A DNA stretch of 64,000 bases, from assembly GCA_016169945.1 (NCBI GenBank), contig JADLSH010000275.1:62001-126000 (forward strand), written 5' to 3'. Shown piece after piece: positions 55,460 through 64,000 of the stretch. The notes beneath the pieces are model-generated. The model had not been told where the DNA came from, made no database searches, and was given only the letters and a program-made list of their open reading frames with translations. Both the position numbers and the translations under genes were made by a program. Source of the stretch: Trachythela sp. YZ-2020 (lineage: Eukaryota > Cnidaria > Anthozoa > Malacalcyonacea > Clavulariidae). Each line of letters starts with the position of its first letter. Within the stretch, counting starts at the first letter, position 1.

Positions 55460-57330
55460 CAGGCGATTCTAGTTTCTTTTCTTCAGAAACTCACAAAACC
55501 AAAATGAGAATGGAAATTGTGCATGCTTTCATCAATGACATGTTCTTCTACGTCTTTATTAGACCAGTTGTCAGTACAACCTCTGCTCCAGCGAATCATT
55601 AGATGCCTGGGGAGTTTTCCTTTGCCATCTTTTTGGTTCTCGTTTGGGTCGTTGAAGATGTTTAAGATATTTTGTATGGTCTCCATCGCAGCTTGCTTGC
55701 AGTGAAAAGGAAATCTGAATATTTTCGTAGACCAGTTCCCACGTCATTTGGAGAGGAGGATTTCGGCCAGTCATTCAATTTCTTCCGATACGCGTCTTGC
55801 TATTATGATGGATTCACATAACGACCAGACAACGAATTTCTTTGCACGAACATAGACATCTTCTGTGCGTAGCGACACAAATCGACGAATGCACTCCTTC
55901 GCGCTTCCCATGGTATATCTTCCCAGAGAGTACAATCTTTGATAGGGTTCTTTAACTTTCGCTGGCGATTTGTTTCAAACGACTAATAACCAAGTGGGAT
56001 AATGTATTTGGATCCACCTTAAAACCTCTACAGCTCTGGTAATGGAAGCGTGTCTCTGCCTCTGTATGTTGCTGAAAATTATGTCTGCCAGTTTGTTGAA
56101 GCGTATCTTGATTTGAATCATTACGAGTTTCAATAGCCATATTGTTTGCCAATCATGTCACTTCGATCACAAGGTGGTCCTGTCATAGAGCAAAGGGCGA
56201 TGCGATGACTGTATAGGCATTGGCAGTACTTTGACCCACGCTTTAGCCTTAGGTGCGAAAGGAGTTACAAATGGATTTGAGTTGAACCAGGTGGCGGAGA
56301 AAGGGTTGTGATTGTCTTGAACTCTTGTTCCTAATTCCGCGAGTCTTGGAAACCTGTCTCTGTTGGTGTTAAAACTCAAACGCTGCATGTTAACATTGAA
56401 GCTTGACTAGGAATTGCAGCATTGTTTGCTTTAGAATTGTTTTCTTTAGCATTGTCAACTTGACACTCGTTACGTTGATCAGACACGTGTACCTAGAAAT
56501 TCCAACGATGGCGTAACTTTCAACGAATTCTATTTGCGGACTCGAGATAGCTATTGAGAAGCTCACCGAGTGATGTTACCTTGAGACAGTTCAGGAATTT
56601 CTTTGTTGTCTTCGTATGTGGTACGAGCCTGCTGCCATTAGCGATTCTCCGTTATGTAATTGCATTGATTTCCGGCCTTTGTCACTGCTGAATTCCTTTT
56701 GCAATTCCAAATCGCTTTAATTCTGCTTCCTTTTATGCTTCGGCTTGAACAAAATCTAACTCAGTCTTCCAGTCTCGCCGCTTTGCCCGCCATCTCATTC
56801 ACGCTTTGAGGACGTATCCAGATGGTGACTTCGACGTTCCTAGATCTAGGATAAGAACGGCTATTGAGTCGAGTCTTCCGACCGTGACGGGTGAAGTTCA
56901 ATAATTCTCTCGTTGATTTGTTTAATTAGCACTGTCTTGTCGCTTCCTCAATTTGTCCTCTTTGCCTTCGGACGATCGTACATTTCGCTAACACAGCATC
57001 GTCAAAAGTCTTCCTGCGACAACTGATTGCATAGCTCTTCATAAACAGGCCAATAAAAGAAACTTCCTTTTTGGAGACTCAAGCTTGACCTCGTTCATAT
57101 TGCAACACGTTATATCAGCGAGTCGGCAAGTACGGATTCTGTTCTGCTTGTTTATTTTCGCTCAGACTCTCTCTTGGGACGACCATTCTTTTCTTAACTG
57201 CTCGATACGGTATGATCTTCCTTTGTCTGTCAAGTTCGAACGCGTTTAAGTCCACTGACTTCGTCTTGTCGATTTGCTGTGGTTTCAACGGACTTTCTTC
57301 ATTGTGCTCGGTTGAAGCAACTGCTTGCAC
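55460..57330 (-). pseudogene. BEL/Pao-type gag region, decayed
   Basis: On the minus strand the readable blocks, scattered over frames, are MQAVASTEHNEESPLKPQQI (57330 on), a charged middle, PFVTPFAPKAKAWVKV, YSLGRYTMGSAKECIRRF, VSLRTEDVYVRAKK, AAMETIQNILNIFNDPNENQ and GKLPRHLMIRWSRG. The order AKE..RRF, YERAK.., NDP.ENQK, LP.HL..RW resembles the gag/DUF1759 part of BEL/Pao LTR retrotransposons. No protease, RT or LTR was identified. Dense indels may be decay or assembly error. Confidence 0.45.
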
Positions 57331-57769
57331 ATCATAACGTCAAATAAGTTTTACTGTTACTGGCTACTGTATTTCGAATAGTGGTTCCGCCGTGAAAAAT
57401 ATACTGAACCACTCCTTGTTTCCAATAATTCTTTATTGTGGACGTAAAAACTACATAAAGGATAACAGAAATTGTATGAATAATAAACGCTAAGTATTAA
57501 CATTGAAATAAAGCACATAAATAATATCCATAGCTGCGGTGTATTTGACATTCCTCATAGGCGTAGCTATATTATCCTTCGTTATTCTCCTTCGTTAATC
57601 TCCTTTAGTCTATTCCTTAATTTAGACTGATAATTTAAACTTTGTTCCTTCAAAAACTAACCCGCAACTAACCAGTATTATATAAGTTAGTTCATTTAAT
57701 AACCTAGTCCGAATATTATAATCCCGATTAGCATAAATCTACTTAGGATTTACATATGCAAATGCTAGT

Positions 57770-59200
57770 AGTTTACACCAAGTGTACCAGAGTTGTAGAA
57801 ATTAAGTGCATGAAGTTATCCAAGTGTACTAAGTTGCCAGGAGTGCACTGAAGTTATCCATTAATGCCAAGTTATTGGGAAATGCATGAAAGTTATCAGA
57901 AGTGTACCGAAGTTGCCAGAAGATGCGTAGAGTGATCCAAGTGTACCAAGTTATATAGAAGTGCATGAAATTATCCAGTGTACCAAGTTCATCGAAGTGC
58001 ATGAAGTGGTAGAAGCTTAAGTGTATTGCCAAGATTATTGAAGTGCATGAAGTTATCGAAGTGTACCAGAGTTGTAGAAGTGCATGAAGTTATCCAAGTG
58101 TAATGCCCAAGTTATTGGAAGTGCATGAAGTTATAGAGAGTGCACCAAGTCATTTGAAATGCGATTAAGTTATCAAAGTGTACCAGAGTTGTAGAAGTGC
58201 ATGGAAGTAATTAGACGAAGTGCGCCAAGTTGTAGAAGTGCATGGAAGTCATCCAAGTGTGCAAGTGCTTTAAGTTGGCAAGAAGTGTAGCCCAGAAGTT
58301 AGTACCAGAGTGTACCAAGTTGTACCAAGTGTAAGAAGTCAATCAAGTGTACTAAGTGTACCAAGTGTGTAAGTTGTAAAGTGCATGAAGTTTAATAAGT
58401 GCACCAGGATTGTAAGTGCATGAAGTCAATCAGAATGTACCAGAAGTGTACCAAGTTGTGAAAGTGCATGAAGTTATCCAAGTGTACCAAGTTGTGAGAA
58501 GTGCATGAAATTATCCAAGTCATACAAGTTGCTCGAAGTGCATGAAGTGGTAGAAAGTGGTACCAAGTTATTTAAGGGTGCATGGAAGTTATCGAGTCAG
58601 TGTACCAAGTTGTAAGTGCTCAGAGTGCATGTGAAGTTATCCAGAAGTGTACCAAGTGTAACACCAAGTTGTACAGAAAGTGCATGAAGTTAGCGGGAGT
58701 CAACAAGTTATAGAGAAGTGCATGAAGTCATCCAAGTGTACCGAGTTGTAGAAGTGCATGAGAGTTAGCGAGAAAGTGCACCAAGTTGTCAGAAGTGCAT
58801 GAAGTCATGTCAAGTGTATTGCCAAGAGTGTGCAGAAGTGTGCCAAGTGCACCAAGTTGTACCAAGTTGCAAGAGTGTGAAGGGCACCAAGTTGTAGAAG
58901 AGCATGGGATTGTCCAAGTGTACCAGGATTATAGAAGTGTCATGCTGAGAGTTAGAGAAGTGTACCAGAGTTATCAGTGCATGAAGTTGGCAGAAGTGCA
59001 CCAAGTTGTAGGAATGAAGTGCATGAAGTTGTCCAAGTGGCTTTCAAGTTAGCAGGAAGTGTGAAGTTGTAGAAGTCTACCAAGTTATCAAGTATGAAGT
59101 TAGCCAGAGTGCCAAGTTGTAGAAGTGCATGGAAGTCATCCAAGTGTACCAGAAGTGCAGGTGTACCAGGTGTACCAGAAGTTGTAGAAGTTAGCATGAA
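57770..59200. repeat. satellite, ~35-bp irregular units
   Basis: Units follow the scheme AAGTGCATGAAGTTATCC-AAGTGTACCAAGTTGTAG with many 1-4 bp indels and swaps. The AAGTGTACCAAG half is the same word as the 9-bp array that follows, so the two arrays are one satellite domain. Confidence 0.85.
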
Positions 59201-60610
59201 GTCATCCAAGTGTACCAAGTGTACCAAGTTGTTGATGTGCCAAGTGTACCAAGTGCACCAAGTTGTAGAAATTGCCAAAGTGCCAAGTGTACCAAGTGTA
59301 CGCAAGAGTGTACCAAGTGTACCAAGTGTACCAAGTGCTTGCCAAGTGTGCAGAGAATGTACCAAGTGGCCTGCCAAGTGTACCAAGTGTACCAAGTGTA
59401 CCAAGTGTACCAAGTGTAACCAAAGTGTACCAAAGTGTACCAAGTGTACCAAGTGTGCAAGTGTGCCAAGTGTACCAAGTGTGCAAGTGTACCCAAGTGT
59501 ACCAAGTGTTACCAAGTTAGTACCAAGTGTACCAGAGTGTACCGCCAGTGTTTTTAAGTGTACCAAATTATTGCCAGAGTGTACCAGAGTGTACCAAGTG
59601 TACCAAGTGTACCAAGTGTTCAAGTGTGCCAAGTGTACCAAGTGTACCAAGTGTGCCAAGTGTACCAAGTGTACCAAGTGTACCAAGTGTACCAAGTGTA
59701 CCAAGTGTACCAAGTGTACCAGAGTGTACAAGTGTGCCAAATTATTACTGCCAAGTGTACCAAGTGTACCAAGTGTAGCCACCGTGTACCAAGTGTACCA
59801 AGTGCCAAGTATGTGCCAAGTGTACCAAGTGTACCAAAATGCCAGAAGTGTACCAAAGTGTGCCAGAGTGTACCAGAGTGTTACCAGAAGTGTTACCAGA
59901 AGTGTTTTAAGTATTGCCAAGTTAATACAAGTGTACCAAGTGTACCAAGTATTACCAAGTGTACACAAGTGTACCAAGTGTGCCAAGTGTACCAAGTGTA
60001 CCAGAGTGTGCCAAGTGTACCAAGTGTGCCAAGTGTACCGTGTGCCAAGTGTACTTAAGTGTACCAGGAGTGTACCAAGTGTACCAAGTGTACCAAGTGT
60101 GCCAGAGTGTACCAAGTGTACCAAGTGTACCAAGTGTACCAGATGTGTGCCAAGTGTACCGTGTGCAGAAGTGTATAAGTGTGCCAAGTGTACCAAGTGT
60201 ACCAAGTGTACCAGTGTGCCAAATTAACAAGTGTGCAAGTGTACCAGTGTACTAAGTGTACCAAAGTGTACCAAGTTGTACCAAATTATTTGCCAAAGTG
60301 TACCAAGTGTACCAAAGTGTGCAAATTATTGCCAAGTGTACCAAGTGTACCAAGTTACTTTCCAGTGTACCAAGTGTGCCAGAGTGTACCAAGTGTACCA
60401 AGTGTACAGTATGCCAAGTGTACCGTGTGCCAAGAGTGTGCCAGAGTGTACTGCCAGTGTACCAGAGTGTTGCCAAATTATTGCCAAGTGTACCAAATTA
60501 ACCAAATTGTACCAGTGTACCAAGTGTGCTGCGACCTTGCCAAATTATTGCCAAGTGTACCAAGTGTACCAAATTAATGCCAAGTGTACCAAGTGTACCA
60601 AGTTGTGAAG
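59200..60610. repeat. satellite, 9-bp AAGTGTACC units
   Basis: Well over 100 copies of AAGTGTACC, with variants AAGTGTGCC, AGAGTGTACC and AAATTATTGCC, form runs of up to about ten perfect units (for example 59639-59720). Because the period is a multiple of three and no phase contains a stop, both strands stay open for over 1 kb (VPS, KCT and VYQ repeats forward; GTL, VHL and YTW reverse). These frames are not genes. Confidence 0.95.
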
Positions 60611-60960
60611 TGCATGAAGTATCCAAATGTACCCAAGTTGTAGAAGTGCATGAAGTCATCCAAGTACGAAGATATCAAGCACATATATTATATGGCGACT
60701 ATATGCAGGGCGACTATATGCATATGTAATGTATATGCATATGTGTATGTACACGACTATATGCTATCGTACCATGAAGTATAACACAGGTGCATGAAAT
60801 TATCCAAGTGTACCAGGTTGAGAAGTGCATGAGTCATCAAGTAGAGATATCCAGTACATATATATGGCGACCTTAGCAGGGCGACTATATGCATGTGTAA
60901 TGTATATGCATATATATATGCGACTATATGTATCATGCATGAAGTATATACCCTTATTTT
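60610..60960. repeat. two ~150-bp units with GGCGACTATATGCA
   Basis: Each unit joins the satellite words AAGTGCATGA and ATCCAAGT to a block with TATGGCGAC, GCAGGGCGACTATATGCA and TGTAATGTATATGCATAT. The copies lie about 60650-60790 and 60820-60960, marking the right edge of the satellite. Confidence 0.75.
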
Positions 60961-61535
60961 AGATTCACACTATATCGAATATGACTAGCTTAGTTTTAAT
61001 GTGACTGTATAAATAATATTATCATAATGAAACCTTGATCGCTGGTTAAGGTTCCACACTAAACAATGTAAGAGGCACCCAGAAAAATTTTGCGAGATAA
61101 TCTAATTGCCATGGTCGCGATTTTCATGAGTCGCAGGTATTTTTCACGCAGGTTGCGGAGGTATTTTTCATGAGTCGTATTGTGGTCTCATGTCGGAATT
61201 TCCGGATCTGTTCTAGTCGTCACGTTCTTTCCCAGGGGCTGTATTTTTGTATAAAATTCCAAATTAAATACCAATATCTGCTGTTTTCTCTCAACATAAT
61301 TTTATGTAAACACGGAATCTGTCAGTAATGCTAATCTTTAATTAAAATCTTTTGTTAGCATCTATTCAGTGGATAAGTATTTACAGTATTGGTTTTCAAA
61401 GAGCCGTGTATATACTAAACTATGAAATACAAAATATATATAGACAAATAAGTAAAAGACTATTTACAAAAGTATCAGTATTATTAACAACAACTTTATA
61501 CCTAATTATATAATCGCCATTTAAACTGACAAGAT
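60961..61535. other. non-coding interval
   Basis: It contains a direct repeat of CATGAGTCG..AGGTATTTTTC at 61126-61170. No gene signal otherwise; the right part is probably 3' UTR or flank of the LINE that follows. Confidence 0.45.
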
Positions 61536-61539
61536 TGAT

Positions 61540-64000
61540 AGCTTATTGTAATTTTCGATGGTTTCACTTGAAGCTCGTTCCACGACTTCGTAGCTCTATA
61601 CGAGAAGCTCCTTTTAAAAATTTGTCTTAGGTTTGGGAGCGCTAATTTAGTTTGATTGCCCAACTTCTTAAATTGTAACTGTCATTTTGACATTTTGCAA
61701 ACAGTTCTGCAAGATATTGAGGCAATCGACCAGTTAACGCTGAATGTCATTATTACTTCTCTTTTTTTAAAAGCTCCTCAATTGGAAGCCAATTAAGATT
61801 ATATAGTATTTGTGTGGAACGAACATCGTACGTGTCCCCAGTTATCACACGCGCAGCTCTCTTTGTAATTTAAATAATTTATTAATTATCGAGCAAGACC
61901 CATCGTTCCAGATTGTTGAACAATAATTGAAGTGTGGCCACACTAAGGCATTGTCCATTTTACTAAAGTTTCTCTAGGGACAAATGATCTTGCCCTTTTC
62001 AAAGAAACGATCTTATTTGAAATTACTTTACATTGTGCATCATTGTGTTTGTCCACTTCAGTTGCTCATCTAGAATCATGCCAAGAGACTTTTTTCAGAA
62101 ACAGGTTTGATATTGTTTCCCCTAATGTTAGTACTGGGCTATTTTCAATTGAATTTAGGCGATGTCTTGATCCTAGTATCATGAACTCAGTTTTTTTCAT
62201 GTTTAAGGAGAGTTTATTAAACTAAGCTGTTAGCCACCTGTGAACATTCTCAATGTCTCTTTTAAGGTTGATCTCAATTTCGTGAGGAAATTATCCCTTC
62301 ACAAGAAAGATTTGTGTCATCAGCAAATAAATTTGCTTTAGTTGACTCTAAGCAATTGGGAAGATCATTAATGTACAATAGAAATAGAATAGGACCAAGG
62401 TTAGAGCCTGTGGTACCCCGCATCTTATTTCTCTAGCAGATGACATCTTGCCATTCACAGAGCAAATTTGACTTCTGTCTTTAAGGTATGAATCGAACCA
62501 TTTAAGGCTAGTCCCTCTAATACCGTATAATTTAAGCTTCGATAAGAGGATGTGGTGATCGACAGTATCGAAAGCTTTTTAAGATCAGAAATAAAACTCC
62601 GCTAAGTGAACCTTTGTCCATATTATACAGCCATTCGTTCGTGGAGCTAAGAAGCGTAGTTTCCGTAGAATGTTGGGGACGGAAACCAGACTGTTGCTCC
62701 ACAAGAATGTTATTTAGTGTCATAAATGATCTTAGCTGTTGATATACCAGTTTCTCAAAAGTTTAGCCACGACAGAAATTACAGATATTGGCCTGTAATT
62801 TCCGCAGTCAGCCATATTTCCTTCCTTAAAGACTGGAGTCACTTTCTAGCTTCCAATCGTCAGGAAAATCGCCCTTTGAAGAGATACATTGAAAATGTTA
62901 ACCAATGGCTCAGCAATGATATTGGTTGCATCTTTTAGTAGTCTTATAGTGATTCCGTCAAGCCCTGGAGATTTTTAGATTTAATATGATTTTAGTGCAT
63001 CTATTGTTTCTTGAATCATGCATGTAATGCTTGTAAGTTAAATGAATTATATGAGCAAGTCACGAAGCTCGATTTGATCAATATCATTACCTATAATTTA
63101 ATCAGACAGCACGCGCGCGCGCGCAACCAATTGTTAAAAGTATTCATTGAAACTGTCTGCAATTTTATCATCGTCAGTTATAACTCGATCATTGATATTC
63201 AATTGTTTAATCTGTGTAGCTTGCCAACTTTCTTTGCTATTTTTGGCATTACTTAACTTTGTTTTAAAATATTCTTCTTTAGTCTTTTTTATGAGACTAT
63301 TTAATTTGTTCTTACACTTCTTATAGGCCTTGTCATCAATTGTAGATCCTAGTTTGATCGATTGCCTTTTAAGATACTCTCTATGATAGCTCACCTGCTT
63401 TATCTGGTTTGTTAACCAGGGCTTATTTACGCGGCGCTGTCTGGCTGGTGCATGTTTATCTGCAACAAGAATTCAGTTTGAAATCGTTCCATAACGTATT
63501 TGGATCGAGACGTACCCATAGGTAAATTAAAAATCTCGTTTAAGTCACTGTTAAACTGGCTAACGTTGTAATTTTTGTATTACCTAAGTAAAAACATTTT
63601 GGTGGCGCCTTAGGGATGCTGAGCTTTCGCACAGATAAACAAGACTATGATCACTAATGCCAAGCTGTATGACTCCTGCATCTAATGTCTTGTTATCGCC
63701 AGAATAGGTGAGAATAACATCAATTACTTGATGATGTTGTACGAGTAATTCTCGTAGGAGATTGTATATGTTGTTGCAGCTGGAAGATATCAATTAAATC
63801 AAGCAATTTAGAAGTAGGTAGACTTTTAGTCTGCTCAAGAAGGTTACAATTGAAATCTCCAGTTATGATAATTTCTTTATTTTCATCGTCAAGTTGTTTT
63901 AAGAATTGCTCGAAATCGTTTAATAAGCTACAGCTGGAGTTAGGTGGTCTGTACCATGTTGAAATTAACAGCGGTTTACTTTTAGGCTTTTTGAGCTCTA
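61540..64000 (-). mobile_element. CR1/Jockey-like LINE, endonuclease to 3' end
   Basis: The minus strand enters at the window edge inside the apurinic-type endonuclease (STWYRPPNSSCSLLNDFEQF, then IIITGDFNCNLLEQT, with the GDFN catalytic motif). It continues through VIDVILTYSGD and LGISDHSLVYLC, the SDH motif that ends such domains. A linker (63394-63134: YLKRQSIKLGST, KTKEEYFKTKLSNAKNSKES, DSFNEYF) leads to the RT: NNILVEQQSGFRPQHSTET, then pieces of DLKKAFD, SYLKDRSQICSVNGK and GVPQG in shifted frames near 62550-62400, and a C-terminus around 61620-61540 (RSFSYRATKSWNELQVK). Several frameshifts make it inactive; the 5' part is outside the window. Confidence 0.75.

Noticed and set aside
58952..60227. 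Long open frames on both strands (377 and 417 codons)
   Set aside because: They are products of the 9-bp satellite: the period is a multiple of three and the unit has no stop in any of these phases. No start context, no domain.
63110..63126. Z-DNA-forming GC repeat as a regulatory site
   Set aside because: The GCGCGCGC run is short and lies inside LINE sequence; no further support.
1..64000. CRISPR array, prokaryotic operon or phage
   Set aside because: The tandem repeats lack unique spacers. Introns, LINEs and PLEs mark the DNA as eukaryotic.

Overview
The window looks like intergenic, transposon-dense DNA from an AT-rich metazoan genome. It has GT..AG introns, short exons, many inverted-repeat elements and decayed LINE reverse transcriptases. 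The mix of multicopy families (Penelope-like elements with a GIY-YIG end, SWIM genes, THAP/DDE_Tnp_4 genes, XPG-type transposon genes) is what I associate with cnidarians, probably an anthozoan. That assignment comes from memory of family distribution, not from a search. I found no intact host gene, one weak host-exon candidate, no CRISPR, no rRNA and no convincing tRNA.

Region by region. 1-640: 3' end of a Penelope-like element (PLE) with a GIY-YIG tail and a hammerhead-like motif. 636-2870: a broken SWIM zinc-finger gene, split by about 1.2 kb that includes a MITE, plus a partial inverted copy. 2729-16204: a direct tandem duplication of a ~6.7 kb TE nest (units 2729-9527 and 9540-16204), each carrying THAP-like and RecQ-like first-exon remnants, a hairpin MITE and a PLE tail. 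16276-16566: antisense GIY-YIG. 16850-23560: non-coding DNA with a LINE 3' end and several short inverted-repeat elements.

23561-29897 is the centrepiece: a 6.3 kb DNA transposon with ~200 bp terminal inverted repeats and a 3-bp ATG target duplication. It carries a six-exon gene with N-terminal Cys/His modules and a C-terminal XPG-I-like acidic motif set. I read it as an Academ (AcademX-type) transposon, recently inactivated by two nonsense codons, a GT-to-AT splice donor and loss of the 3' exons. It sits on the start codon of a SAP-domain ORF of a LINE-like retroelement (29898-32313).

32792-35675: a multicopy-type gene on the minus strand with one TGA and a Harbinger-like MITE in its first intron. 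36275-40724: a mariner-like foldback and a TTAA-flanked element. 41354-42250: THAP plus DDE_Tnp_4 transposase pseudogene. 42462-45000: LINE remnants. 46186-47214: a broken two-exon zinc-binding gene. 48630-49940: PLE motif and LINE. 50880-51800: degenerate tandem repeat. 53480-57330: LINE, transposase and BEL/Pao gag remnants. 57770-60960: a large satellite grading from ~35 bp to 9 bp units. 61540-64000: 3' two-thirds of a LINE with endonuclease and RT.

Nothing here forms an operon or pathway. The organisation is nested and sequential transposition followed by duplication and decay.
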